Notes: generated by a model from the letters alone, not told the origin. DNA of 64,000 nt from Astropecten irregularis (GCA_963971285.1 OZ020245.1:25434983-25498982); one strand, 5' to 3'. Counted from the stretch's first letter, positions 49,262 to 62,200 are shown. A program made the numbers and translations.

Positions 49262-49612
49262 TAAAAGGTACAGTACAGGATTGGTAACATACCCGAACAG
49301 AAATGTTTACAGATTTACGTATAACATTCAGGGTATGAAGATGGTGCTGGTAGAAACATACTGTTAAATTATTTCTGCCTGGAAAGGTGTATTTATCCGG
49401 AAATTAGTGAAACAAAGACCGAAAACAGTTTTGATCTCGGGATAAGATCAAAACCATTCTTCATATGGGGTTTCACTATTTTGTCGTGGCTCAGATGTCC
49501 GATTGTGCTCAAACTTTCACAGGATTATTATTTTATGTACATGCTGGATCAGACAAAGTGTGGGTGCTCTTCTGTGACCTTTACCAATCATGTACTATAC
49601 CTTTATAAGTAA
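49262..49612. repeat. Repeat family T, copy 3, with AAAGGTAC ends
   Basis: Starts AAAAGGTACAGTACAGGATT and ends AATCATGTACTATACCTTT, imperfect inverses of about 25 bp. The core has TTTTGATCTCGGGATAAGAT. Close to copy 4 (57955-58323), with which it forms a subfamily. Confidence 0.75.
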
Positions 49613-49674
49613 AGTTCCAGTTTGCTGTGGGCTGTTAAAGAGTTGAGAGACCAGTCAGAGCACTATTATCGTAA

Positions 49675-52600
49675 TTACAGAAATGCGTGTAAGTCACTCA
49701 ATGCCCTGTGGTCATGGCCAGTATTGGGATTGGTAAAGGGTGCCTTTGTAGCAGTCCTCTTCTTCCCAAAGACTGGCATCCTCATATTAATCTTCCAGAC
49801 ATCCGAGTTTCCCACCAGCCAAGCAGGTGTGACAGTGCTGCTCTTTGAGTTACTGTCTTTGCTCGGCAGACTCACCAGCCTCCCCGGAATGTTCAGTTGA
49901 GTCGTGAAATCAGACTTTTGTATCTTGATGGTCTTGGCCAGAGGGAAGGCATCTTTGAGGCTAGCCGCCCTGCCGCGGATCTTCTTTGGGGTCTTGGTGT
50001 GGCGAGGACGCAGACCCTCTCTACCAGTCCCTCCGGAGAGCAGACGGGGTCTGTTTGGATATTTCTGCTTTGTTACAGTTTGCAACCCGCCATGATAGTC
50101 GTCTCTGTAATGGGAGTCATTGTGGGTATCAGCGTCCAAGAGCTGCTTCAAATCGAGTGTCCTTGGAGGGTCGGAGACCTCTTTACTCGACTCACAAGGG
50201 AAGTACATCCGGAGGGTAAGACTATCTCCAAGGTATTCATACAGCTGAGTGTATGTTTCAGCAATGGTCCATCTCTTGGGTTTCAGAGCGACAGTCTGGT
50301 CTGCACTCCCGGATATCCCGCTGCCGCTGAGGTGCATGAGGTGACTGGCTGTACCAAAAGCAAACTCGGCCTGATGATCAGGACTGATGTTGGGTGATTG
50401 ATCCTGGCTGGGTGATTCTGCTTCTTCAATGATGGACTGATCCTGCTTGGCCTTCAGTAGCATCTCAGCAGCAGTCTGTAAACACAACAATATCATTGAA
50501 TAATGCAATAGGCCATGTTTTTGCACTAGAGAGGTTGTTGTATTCAAGTCATCTTTGGAAGGTTTATTAAATTGTTTTAAAACATTGCAATAATGTATTA
50601 CATTCAAGTAATATTTTAATTGATTCTAATTTCATCTGATACAGCACTTTTCAAAGTCTTCATTTTAGACCAGTATTAAGGAAGAATCTTTTTGGATAGG
50701 GAACCTTTCAGAATCCATCATAAATCGTTAACTAAGCAGTATCAGTTTTGCTAAGCCCAAGCTGTACCAGCAAGCATCGAGTTATGGTGCCTGGATCCTT
50801 GGACTCAACAATCCTGACACACTTTGGATAGATTTCAGCAAATTTGGAATAGTTTGATGCTTACAATTATGATATTGTCTTAAGTCAGCCAATCAATAAT
50901 CTAACTACATGTATTTCATAAAATCACTGGAATGAAACAGATTATCAATAATGAAAAATGACAGTCAAACTCTTTCAAAGGCTATATAATCATTCTTCTA
51001 TCTTCCAACATGGCACAAACAATTCTCATTGTCTCTGTTCTGCTGGTAATTGACAGCTAGTGATGTCGTGAATGCATTAACCGGTACACTCATTTTCCAC
51101 AACATCATTGTCATATCAGGGGCTGATTTCATGAAGCCCTTCGATCGATCGTAATTTGAGATACGAAGGATAACCCATACTAAGGGCCTAGGGCCTATCC
51201 TACGTAGGACTGCAATGCATCATGAGTCCTACGATTGATAGTAAGTTATGACGAGATTAGTGAAATCGACCCCACATCACATATCCAAAGAATCATTAGG
51301 TATAAGAGCCATCTGTTATGATAAATATAATGTAATGCCGAACCCATAACACCCTTAAAAGCTAACTTGGTATTTTATGATGGCATCGATATCACAAACA
51401 GAAATGTTCTCGTCCTCTGCCATCAACTACGATTATTAAAAGAATTGTTTTTTTACCAGAATTGCTCCGTGTACTTTGTGTCCGTCCTCTTTGACTTGAG
51501 AGTTGGAGATGGACGTGTCTTCTAAGACTTGGTGCAAAATGGGCCAGTAGCTGGTCAACTGGCTGACTAAGACTTCCTCCACAGCCTGGGTGTAAGTGGG
51601 GAGAGGTCAGAGATAAGATAAATACATGTTAGAAACAGTTGGAGTCTAGAATTTGAATTAACGCTTTCAGACACACAACTGTTTAGTTAATGCTGCACCA
51701 TTTGTCTCTTTTGAGAATTTAGGAGGTTCTAAAAAAGGTACTGGGCCAGATTCTGGTCAATCACCTGGATCTTGTCTTTAACGTGAGGTGCATACAAGAT
51801 ATCTAAGATGGAGCTGTGGTCCTGATCAGGCCCTCACATGAAAGAGAGGGATCTTTGCTCCACACAATCACTATATGGCTAGTCATAAACCGTTTTTGAG
51901 TCTACATGTATATGAAGCCATTGTCTGTGGCTCTGCAATCAACAATAATCAATGGTAGCTAGCAGCTGCCGTAGGTGCATATGACATTTGCAGCCATAGC
52001 CTGAAATTCAGGACACAGCTTAATAAGATGTCCTGTCATTTTTTCAAAAGTGCACATCTATATCATCATACCCACAACTAAGCAGTTATGAAGACATACA
52101 AGAGGGGTCCAGATGAAACAGCACTGTTATGCATTAGATTTCCTACATGCATAACTCATGGAGATCACTTGGGAAGTCGTTATAAGCCTGAGACAGTAAC
52201 AGGCCTCTGATGCACTGAACCTATGCAGTGATTTGATGACACCAAGTCAGATGATAAGATTGTATCAATAGGGGTTCCTCACCCTGGTCCCTAGGGCACA
52301 TAGACCCACGACAGCACCGTAATGGGAGCAAAGTGGCCTGGCTGGGTCACCCAGGACCTCCTTCAAAGTAGCCATGAGCTGATGTTCAAACTTCCCCTTT
52401 ATCTCACTCGATGATCTGAAATTTGAAACAAAATTCATTGGCTGCTCAAAAGTATAACAAAGTATAGTTGACTTTTCTGCATTTGAAAAGATGCATTCAT
52501 GAAACAAAGAAAAGAAAAGAAGACATTTGTACAGTGTGTAACAGTCTGTAAGAAACTACTTGTATAATACAAACTTTTCAAACACATGTACAGTCAGCGT

Positions 52601-55600
52601 TATTCAGCATCATAAGAAATGCACTGTCAAGGACCTAACTCTGAAATCAACTAAGCACAATCCCTGATGCGTTTTTTTCCATTTTCCTGACAACCGTTTG
52701 AGTTGAAAACTCTTAGTAGTCTTACATAATGAAATCAGATAAGCAAACCGAAAAAGAACTGAAACAAGAAAATGCACAGATATGCAAGGTATGCTTGCCT
52801 GCCATTAGTCCTGTGTATTTAATTTTTCTCCAGCTCATCATATTTAAAAATGTCTTCCAGTGGAGTTTTTAATGTTTCAACTACAGTTCCTTTAAGGTAC
52901 AGTACCTGAGGATTTGAGAAAGAAGTCTGGCAGCGTAGTCCCTCAATGCCCAGTGATCATTCAGTGGATTGATAGAAACTGCAAGAGGCTCCAGAATGCA
53001 GTACATCACTGTGGAGATCAGATTCACCAGCTATGTAGGGAGAACATTGACAAACTCATGGCATAGGATAAAGGAACAAAATTTCTACTGTCCTCACAAA
53101 AATCTTCAGTTGAAAGTAATCTTGGAACTTTTAAACGTTGGCTTCGTATTGTAGCGTGTAAGGAAGACAATATTTTTGTCCCCTAGATTTGTATTGAAAA
53201 AACATTCGATCTTCTCTGAGCATAGCAGAAACAATTACTGCAACCATTTCAATCCTCAATTCCTTATAATGTGGAGGCAGAAGTTAAAAAAGGTCATCAG
53301 TTCACACAGGTCTTTGTCTCCAATAAATAATGACAAAGGTTACCATCAGAATCACAAAGGGGCATTCTCTATAAAGCGAAGCACAACAACGACAAAAACT
53401 TCCAAATTCCTAAAGGTCCATACTCACAAAAGGGCCGAGGAACATGGCCTGGTTGTGAATCAATGCATCCACCATGTGCATGAGTCGCATTAATTGGCAC
53501 AAATCGTGACTGACCATCTTGACACCGCACGACACAAAGTTGACAAAATAAGGCAGGAGCCCGGAGACTTTGGTGTTCTTACTCAGGTCATTGAGAGAAA
53601 CCTGCTGTCATCACAAATAAAATAAAAATGAGAAACCGAAAATATTACCATTAATAGCACATTGCCTACCATGGTACTTGTATATGAAGAAATAAGCCTT
53701 TCTCTTCACAGGTAATACCTTGGGACAATGATCTCACCTCAACCAGTTGGCTGTCAGATTCCAAGATGGCCTTGGTGACACCTTTGTAATACTGCTGAAG
53801 ATCTTCAGACAAGGTCTGCATTTCATGGGTATAAATCCCAGCTTTAAACAAAAGATACAAATTGAAATGTAGTAACGAAACAGAAAACAGTAAAAAAATT
53901 CACAAATGTACCACATATTCAAATGCAAGGAACTATTTGATACCAGAATTCCACAGCCACCAGCAGTCATTGAGTTAAATAAAAAACTAGAGTGAGCACT
54001 CTGCGCGTGATACATTTGACCATGGCCAGCACCATTGTCTAAGAAAAACGCCCGCATCCCGTTTAAAATTGTATGTACATTTGTACCCTTGTTCGTACGC
54101 GTAGCCAGTCAAGTGAATTAACCGGGCAGGATGGTTTCACACATTGCGTCTCCCGTTGTGTCATGCACAGTGCACGTAGTTGAGTAACATCCGGGTATTT
54201 GAACCCTACTGCGGCTGCTCAGTCCCCCCACTAAAATGGCGGTTGTGCATCCATGTCGGAGTGCCGACAACACGCACGTTAAATACGAAGTGTGCACACT
54301 AGTTTTTTAGTTAACTCTGTGCCAGCAGTATATCACTGACTGTGTCATGGTTGGTTTGGCTTGCATCACTGTCAGAATTTATATGGCAAGAAATGATGTC
54401 AACAAAAAGACATCTATTGTCATTAGTCTCATTACCTACTCCTCCCTGAGAAGAAGACAGTTTCTGAATTCCCTCAATAGCAACCCAAGATGCTGTAAGA
54501 AATGGAGACACGAATAGAGCTCAATTACATGGACATTATATTAACAGCAGGTTTGTTCAACTCAAAGCAGTATAAATAAGACTTGAAGCTATGCATGGTG
54601 GAAGTACTAGAAGAAAGTAGCTTTCCGGTGACACCATGTAATCTCTTCTGTGTGTGTGGTCCTGAGAAGAACCATTGGTTCTCAGAACTAGATTACATGG
54701 TGTCACCGCAAACCTACCTTCTTTCAAAGCAGTATAAACTATTGTTTGCATGGTGCAAATTTAGCTGGTTATGGATCAGTCTAAATAATTAAAGGTCACA
54801 TAATTGAAAGTAATTTGTAGTTTAAGATCTCCACTGCCACTTAACAAGAAATCAAAAGGCCATGTTGCAAAGACCATGGCTTATGTATCTGGTTGTGGCC
54901 TTCTTACAATTGAAAATGACCTTGTATCTTCAAGACAGGGTCATGTGATTGTGAATGATCTAGGGGGTCAGCGAAGACTGAACTGGGAAAGTGGGAGTTG
55001 AACCACAGACATCTCAATCACTGTACTACTATAATACTAGCACTCAACCATCTGGGCTATCTAGTCCGAGTTACGTGATCATGGGGCCTCCCTATTGTAA
55101 AAGATCTTTGCTCAAGGTGCTAGACTTGAGCTTATTTTATTTTATTGCTATATTACAGTTACAAAGTTACAAACCTCTAACTGATGTTGCTTTAGACCCA
55201 GATTGTACTTTCCCATCTGTTGCAAGATCTGCCAAGTTGATCTCCTTATCCTCCGTGATGAACATGTCTGAATCCTTGATTGGTATGAAGGCCAAAGGAT
55301 CATGGGATCCATAGCCATGCACAGGCTAAACAACAAAAGAGTATCAATCACAGACAGGGTTAACACAGGTCATACATATAGGTTAACGCAGGTTGATAAA
55401 AGCTCAACATATAAAGGAGGAGAACCATTTGTTATTACAGTAAAAACATATTACAGTGCCATTAGCCTTCGACCAATGCATGGATTATTCTTTTGCTTAT
55501 TATGTACAGTACATTTTTGTGTTTCCTTCATTCTAAGTTCAGTAAAGCTTGAATGATCAATATGAATCCTTATTAATTATCTAGATTTTCACCAATAAAT

Positions 55601-56462
55601 AAAAGAACTTGGAAAATTTGGAAACAACAAACACGCGGGGTTAGTGTAGTTTACGCCACCCATATTATTTTCAGTATTTATTTACCTTCTTCTGTTCCAA
55701 AATGAGATTCGTTACTTAAAGCAAATTTATTCATGGGTCCTGAAAACCCTAAAATGAGCTCGTTTCGGCAATATTTCAGTGAAAACAAAACAGTTTCTTA
55801 CCCAAATAAACACTGAAAATAATATGGGTGGCGTAAACTACACTAATGCCAAACACGCTATAAAGATTCAACCATAAACTCCATAAAACATTTTAATAAA
55901 ATTGATAGGCCCTAGGCATGATAAATCAGTCATTCAGTGTTTATTCATTCAAAATGTAAACACCGCCCATTTCTTTCCAGGCTCCAAATAAATATATTCA
56001 CCTCAACATCACTCCACCTCAGAGCCTTGTTAAAATCCTCAGTATTCAGACGTTTGCGCTTAGCATGTTTCATAAACTGAGTGCTGGCCTGATGACAAGA
56101 AAAGACACACACACAAATAAATACTAAAAATAATATGGGTGGCGTAAAAGACACTAATGCCAAGTTTTTTATTAACTTTATTGTTAGGGGGCCAATCAAG
56201 TAACGATTATACATTCGTCTTAATTGTTTTGCATCACACATGATTAGATGTTCAAACCCCCTTATGTTCTGAAGCGGTCCTCGGGCCTCGGACATCGACA
56301 TGGCTTTGCTTTGCTTACTTGGGTAACTTCCCGTAATCTGTAGCACACATCTTCGGCAAGTATTCCAGCAATCTCATCTGATAACCCACTTATACCCGCC
56401 GAATCGCCGATACTTCTGACAGAATCCGTCGATAGCATGGCAAACTTCTTATCGTCACTCAT
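49675..56462 (-). CDS. TAF6L: TAF6L: histone-fold TAF6-like subunit of a SAGA/PCAF-type complex (634 aa, complete)
   Basis: Ten exons: 56319-56462, 56002-56088, 55175-55325, 54436-54492, 53738-53841, 53428-53601, 52906-53030, 52283-52415, 51457-51585 and 49675-50475. They sum to 1,905 nt with matching phases. The N-terminal histone fold (residues about 6-75: LSTDSVRSIGDSAGISGLSD, LAEDVCYRLREVTQ, NTEDFNKALRWSDVE) is followed by the TAF6 HEAT-repeat region with INPLNDHWALRDYAARLLSQ, DPARPLCSHYGAVVGLCALG and KEDGHKVHGAIL. The C-terminus ends ALSDLHAFL, like ALSDYSLYLPL of vertebrate TAF6L. The length is close to the human protein (622 aa). TAF6L pairs with TAF9 in the histone acetyltransferase coactivator. 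A short exon reading ASWVAIEGIQKLSSS resembles TAF6 itself. Exon 3 uses a GTTTGT donor. Introns contain a family P MITE and a foldback hairpin. Confidence 0.92.
51119..51273. repeat. Palindromic MITE family P, copy 3 (TAF6L intron)
   Basis: Starts GGGGCTGATTTCATGAAGCC and ends TTAGTGAAATCGACCCC. The core is inverted relative to the other copies, with TCCTACGATTGATAGTAAGT. Confidence 0.8.
54580..54735. repeat. Foldback hairpin family H, copy 1 (TAF6L intron)
   Basis: GTGACACCATGTAATCT and AGATTACATGGTGTCAC form the arms around a short loop containing GGTCCTGAGAAGAACC. It is the shortest of three related copies (others at 60390 and 62190). Confidence 0.8.
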
Positions 56463-57058
56463 TTTGAAGGATTTCAGACAGCATTAGCAAGGAAAAGTCA
56501 CTTCAAATTTGTGTGGACTGTTTTGGTCCAACTTCGTCCATGGAGGCGGCCATGTTGTTATATCTGGACGAAACGATTTGTATAATAGGGCTTCCTTCAT
56601 TTGAGTCAAGATAATGACAACTAAGAAAAACAACCGTGCAGAATATCATTAACTTAATTTAATTTACTTAATTCTTAAAATATTGCAAAACGTTATTTAA
56701 CATATCTTCAATTATCCAGTGATATCATTTTTCCCAATTAAGTTTCAAACATGAGATTGATTTTCCCCTCTTCTGTAATGGGGAAAACCAAAAACTCTAA
56801 CAATAGAGGGCGCTACACAGACTTTCGAGTGTTTATGTTGTGCACGTGCTAAGTTACTGTGAAACTGACAGCAGTAGGCCCACCTACCAATGAAAAGCAG
56901 TAGGCCTGGCCTAGTTTTTAGTTTTACCTAATCTTTTGATACGCCCAGCTAAATATTATTGATATTTCACTTTAGTTCTGCAAGCTGGTCCCATGTTAGA
57001 AGTAGCCAACGTTCCTTCAAGTTCGGGAGTGAACAGATATCATCTTTGAAGCAGGAAA
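56463..57058. promoter_or_regulatory. Presumed bidirectional promoter between TAF6L and TAF1A
   Basis: The 596 bp between the TAF6L start (minus) and the proposed TAF1A start (plus). It contains AT-rich tracts and one GAGGGCGCTAC motif; no TATA box is well placed. The promoter role is inferred only from the head-to-head layout. Confidence 0.45.
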
Positions 57059-57064
57059 ATGAAG
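57059..57064 (+). CDS. TAF1A: Possible first coding exon of the TAF1A-like gene (Met-Lys)
   Basis: ATGAAG followed by GTTCGT would join in phase 0 to the exon at 59282. The donor is weak and the exon is tiny, so this is only a candidate start. Confidence 0.25.
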
Positions 57065-57954
57065 GTTCGTTTTAATCGCTTAAGTTTAGTAAATGAAAAG
57101 TATACATAACCATGTCAGATGTGTACGATCTTGGATGTGCCAAAATTATAAACCAAGACTCAAACAACAAGCATGCACGAGAACCTAGGCCTACTTACCT
57201 CAGGCTCAGCCAGCAGCAGCACTCAACATCACATTAGCTGTACATGTACTGTAGTTGCGATCATCGTAACACTGGGTCTGACTTATAATTAGGTCCCTGA
57301 CCGCGACCCCCATGTCAGACCAAGGGAGGGACCTTAGGTCCCTGACCACATGTCAGATCAAGTGTTACGATCATTGCAACTATAGGGGTACAGCTTTGGG
57401 CTCTTGGCCTCTTTCCACACGCAGTGCACTTGTAAGTTAACGTTGAATTAACATTGATGTACAATGTACATGTACCTGGAAATATATTTTGCTGACTAAA
57501 GTGATGGAGATGGAGATGTGCACTGCAATGCATCTAGTCTGAATACTAGTCTTTTTTAAGGTGATACATAATTTCCCCATGAGGCATCCACATTGTCACA
57601 ATGATGCCATAATTGTCATGATCATATGGTTATGTGTGAAACAAATGAAGCTAGGATTGCAAAATACTTTTTGCAAAATCAAAGCAGACGGGCATGACTT
57701 CCCTGACCATGGTCTAGTACTCAAATTTAAAAGTGGAAACTGTCAAGTTGCAATGATTTTATGCCCTTGATTTGTCATGGTGACAAGGTCCGTGTTACCA
57801 TGACGAACCAAAAAGTACAATCATTGCAACCAAAACCTTCTATGAAATTCTTTCAAAACTAAAGATGCATGATCTTAATAAAACTAGAAAAAAATGACTG
57901 ACAAAAAGTCAGTTCTACTAACTTAACTGTATGACATTTTTGTGAAATTGTTAG
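57065..57954 (+). other. First intron of the TAF1A-like gene, 5' part
   Basis: No exon is seen. ACCATGTCAGA / GGTCCCTGACC-type short repeats occur near 57290-57360. Confidence 0.3.
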
Positions 57955-58323
57955 TTAAAGGTACAAGGCAGTACAGAATTGGTAACATACACAAACATAA
58001 ATATTCACAGATTTGCGTATACCTTTCAGAGTATGAAGATGGTGGTGGAAGAAACATATACTGTTAAAATATTTCCTCCTGAAATGGTGTATTAATCCAG
58101 AAATTAGTAAAACAAAGACCGAAAACAGTTTTGATCTCAGAGTAAGATCAAAACCATTCTTTATGTTTTATAAGAACAATTGAGTCGGGTTTTCGTTATT
58201 TTCTTGTGACTCAGATGCCTGATTGAGCTCAAATTTTCACAGGTTTATTATTTTATGTACATGTTTGATCAGACAAAGTGTGAGTGCTGTTCTGTGACCT
58301 TTACCAATCATGTATTAAACCTT
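57955..58323. repeat. Repeat family T, copy 4, flanked by TTAA
   Basis: Left TTAAAGGTACAAGGCAGTAC and right CATGTATTAAACCTTTAA. TTAA flanks both AGG...CCT ends, as in piggyBac-like elements. The core has TTTTGATCTCAGAGTAAGAT. Confidence 0.75.
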
Positions 58324-58405
58324 TAACTCAAGAGAAAGCTGCAGAGAGCTGCTAAAGTAGAAAAGTCACACATTTTGATTTTTTGAAAAGTGAACAAAGA
58401 AAAAT

Positions 58406-58478
58406 TGACTGGAGCGGGAATCGAACCAGCGACCACCTGAATACCGTACAGGCGTTCTACCAACTGAGCCATCCAGCC
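58406..58478 (-). ncRNA. tRNA-like sequence in the left palindrome arm
   Basis: Read on the minus strand: GGCTGGATGGCTCAGTTGGT with an A box TGGCTCAGTTGG. The B box here reads GGTTCGATTCC rather than GGTTCGAATCC. The 3' TCCAGTC pairs with the 5' GGCTGGA. The anticodon loop lacks a normal U33, so it is a tRNA-derived sequence rather than a working tRNA. Confidence 0.6.
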
Positions 58479-58767
58479 CTACGTTGGTTGTGACCCCAAT
58501 AGTCAACTATCTTTGTTCGTTTGGCAGTCAGAAGCCATGAAACCACGCACACACCGCCACACCCCAGGGATCGTTTCAATGATACACGCAGCAATGCTGC
58601 AACCTGGGAACGGCGCATGGGGGATCACTCAAAGAGGATACGGTTGCAGCATTGTTGCGTGTATCATTGAAACGATCCCTGGGGTGTGGCGGTGTGTGCG
58701 TGGTTTCATGGCTTCTGACTGCCAAACGAACAAAGATAGTTGACTATTGGGGTTACAACCAACGTAG

Positions 58768-58840
58768 GGCTGGATGGCTCAGTTGGTAGAGCGCCTGTAC
58801 GGTATTCAGGAGGTCGCCGGTTCGAATCCCGCTCCAGTCA
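58768..58840 (+). ncRNA. tRNA-like sequence in the right palindrome arm
   Basis: A box TGGCTCAGTTGG, perfect B box GGTTCGAATCC, acceptor pair GGCTGGA / TCCAGTC, T stem CGCCGG... / CCCGC partly paired. The anticodon arm CCTGT-ACGGTAT-TCAGG has one mismatch and C33. It could be transcribed by Pol III. Confidence 0.6.
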
Positions 58841-58925
58841 ATTTTTCTTTGTTCACTTTTCAATGACTTAAAAAAACTCAGTCAGTTTCCCCTGTGGTTA
58901 TTTCACGAATATATTAATTAAAAAG

Positions 58926-59188
58926 CCGTATCCTCTTTGAGTGATCCCCCATGCGCCGTTCCCAGGTTGCAGCATTGTTGCGTGTATCATTGAAACGATC
59001 CCTGGGGTGTGGTGGTGTGTGCGTGGTTTCATGGCTTCTGACTGCCAAACGAACAAAGATAGTTGACTATTGGGGTCACAACCAACGTAGGGCTTGATGA
59101 CTAAGTTGGTAGAGCGCCTGTACGGTATTCAGGAGGTCGCCGGTTCGAATCCCGCTCCAGTCAATTTTTCTTTGTTCACTTTTCAATG
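58926..59188 (+). repeat. Family R copy with inverted loop
   Basis: 58926-58965 is the 40-bp loop of the palindrome in reverse orientation, followed by a copy of the right arm (from 58966) and the same trailing TGACTTAAAAAAACTCAGTC. Its tRNA-like part (59091-59163) has a degraded A box, TGACTAAGTTGG, and an intact B box. Confidence 0.85.
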
Positions 59189-59281
59189 ACTTAAAAAAAC
59201 TCAGTCAGTTTCCCCTGTGGTTATTTCACAAATACATTTTGATTTTGTTATGACTTTCTTTGAATTTATTTACATACATAG

Positions 59282-62200
59282 GAGGAAGAGGAAGAATCTG
59301 GCTTGCTGCAGTCTGATTCTGACCAGAATGACTTGACCGACTCTGAGTCTGGTGATGATGATGAGGCGGAGAAGACATCTGATGAGGAAAAGGAGGATGA
59401 AGCAATTGATGACAACAGAGAGGAGGAGGCTTCTGGTGATGAGGAGGGAGAGAATGGATCTGGCGATGATGATGAAGTTGAGGCATCTTGTGATGACAAG
59501 GAGGAAAAGACATCCTCTGATATGGAGGAGAAGGTATCTGATGATGAGCGGGGCTATGCTTCTGGTGACGATGAGGAGGAAACCTTATCCTCTGATGAGG
59601 AGAAGATGTCCGGTGATGACGACAAACAGAAAGCAACTGGTGATGGGGACGGGGGTAATGTGTCTGATGACAATAAAGAGGAACAAGCATCTCGTGATGA
59701 AGATAATGATGATGAAAAGGCATTGTCTTTTGAGGAGGAGGCATCCGATGATGATCAAGAGAAGGAGGCATCTCAATACTACCTGAATGAGTCACTGGCA
59801 GGTCTTGGGGAATATTTACATCAGCATTGTAAGTCAAGAAAAACTTTTGAAATCTAAAATCTAATTCCCATTTTACACAGCTTTGCTTTTGAGCGTGATC
59901 CAAAATCCAAAAACATGAAATAAAATTCCTTCAACACCCTTAAAAATTACTTCTTTTCACTAAGAAAGGACAATATTTTTTTAATACAAAAGAAATTTCT
60001 TACACAATTTAATTAACCAAAGTTGAAAATGTTTCCAAGTTTTAATAAAAAAAAAAAATCTGTACACTCAGGTGAAGGCAGTGATTTTTATTGATGTCCG
60101 TCCCTCACGCCCTAAAATCTTCTTTAAAAAAAAACCCAAAATAGACAAATTGAAAATGGCATGTGGCCAACTTGCACTGGCGTCAGGGCTAAACATTCAC
60201 ATGTTTTTTATTGACAATAAGTATTCAAGAAATCTTTGGCGAAGCAATTAATGCATTGATGTCCGTCCTTCATGTGAGGGACGGATTTGGATCACACTCT
60301 TTTCCCATTTAATTTCATCAATTCAAATTTGTTTTTTTGGCCGTTCAGTTTTGCAATTTCATTTGTTTCTTTCATAAGAATAGATAAGACATGAAGCTAT
60401 GCATAGTGGAAGTACTAAAGTATGGTAGGTTTGCGGTGACACCATGTAATCTCTTCTGTAAGAATGTGTGGTTCTGAGAAGAACCGATGGTATTAACTCG
60501 ACGTTCTGAACAGTGTGCTCTGTTCGTCCTCAGAAGAGAATCAATCTCTGAGCCTGAGGATGAACAGAGTACACTGTTCAGAACGTCGAGTTAATACCAT
60601 CAGTTCTTCTCAAAACCACACATTCTCACAAGAGAGATTACATGGTATCACTGCAAATTACTTTCATAAGAATGTTGGTTGAGGAGCAGTATTTTCCGTA
60701 ATGTGAATATACTTTTTGTTTTCATTTGCTAGTCGTCACGACCGAGGGTTCAGGGTTTAGTTTGTTGCAAGCTTGCCTGAGAGATTGCATGTTGGCTCAT
60801 CGCTGGCAAGAAGCCAGCCAGGTTCTGGAGATCATGTGTCTGTATCCAGCACATCAGTCTGATGACTATCTCTGGAAGGTATGACAGTAACCCAAAATAT
60901 TGGGAATTGTAAATTTCCTACCTCAAGTTTTATACCACAAACCGAACTGTTTTCTACACTAAAAGCACTGTGAATTCACTGTTTGGCATCTGAAAGCAGT
61001 CATCTTTAAAACCCATGCTGTTATTCAAGGTAATGTCATACTTTGGTTTTTGTCAAAGAAATGCAGATTCATGGGAAAAAATATCAAGGAAGATACATGT
61101 CCAGTAACAGTCATCTGTGAAATTTTCAGCCCTATACGGTGCCCACTTTTTGAGAAAACATTAAAAAACACCCAGGCCTTGAATTTGGTTCTGAAAGGGG
61201 CAAGGCCACTTTTCCATTGCAAGGGGCACTTCCATTGGAAAATCATAATGTCTATGGAAACATTTGAAGGGGGCACGAAGGCCAATAACAAGGGCAACAA
61301 AGGCCATGGCCTCCGTGGCCTCCGTTAAATTCAAGCCTTGAATGCCCTCATTTCTTATTTTTTTTCACTGTTGTTTTTTATCTTTAAAAGATCAAAATTG
61401 TTTTGGGTCATTGGTTTTACTCTTTTCTCGATAAATACAGCATTTCAGGCAGAAAACAATTAATGGTATGTTTCTATCACCATCTTTTTACCGTGTAATT
61501 AGTTATAGGTAAATCTGTGAAGATTTTTGTTTCGGTATGCTACCAAAGTATGATACTACCTTTAAGCCATTTGCAAGTTAAATCTGAATAGTATCTTGTA
61601 CACAGACCTCATTTGTTGCAAATAATTTTGAATTTCCCAGACTAAAGGCTTTTGCTATGGCCACATCATTTGAGGCAAGCTTTTTCATGGGGGTATCCAT
61701 CTCCGGAATGGACTGGTTTCTTTGTGCCATTCTTATCCATATGAATAGTGCATATTGCTGCAAGACGTCTGTTATGTTACTAAGAAAAAGCTTGCCCCAA
61801 ATCACGTGATATAGCAACAGTCTTTAGTCTGGAGAATTCAAGTTTTGTTGTTTATGTACAGTGAAAGAATTCAGTGTGTCGCATAGTAGTGTCGCATATT
61901 GTTCAATATAAACTCGCGAAGGGCTTATTCTGCCAATGTTTTTTTAAAGTAAAATTGTTGGCTCTCATTTTGCACAACAAGATTCATATATGGTAAGCAA
62001 ATGACAGAAAACATACACACAATAACCTTACAGTTGGCTTTGTTTTTATCCCTGTCAGTGTGGCATGGAAGTACTGTACAATCATCCCAACTCAGACCCA
62101 GAGACAATAGAACACTTCTCGAGGTGAGTTATATTTAGTTTGAGACATTGGTAATTATGTTTGAAAGTAGAGATTAGTTGGATTTGGAGTTTTGCATGGT

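Larger units (their letters stand above)
58383..58863. repeat. Large palindrome with tRNA-like arms (family R)
   Basis: Arms 58383-58602 and 58643-58863 are nearly perfect inverses around a 40-bp loop (58603-58642). Each arm carries one tRNA-like sequence. The arms contain no ORF of note. Confidence 0.9.

Noticed and set aside
59226-59903. His/Pro-rich minus-strand ORF of 225 codons
   Set aside because: It is the antisense of the acidic GAT/GAG-rich exon of the TAF1A-like gene.
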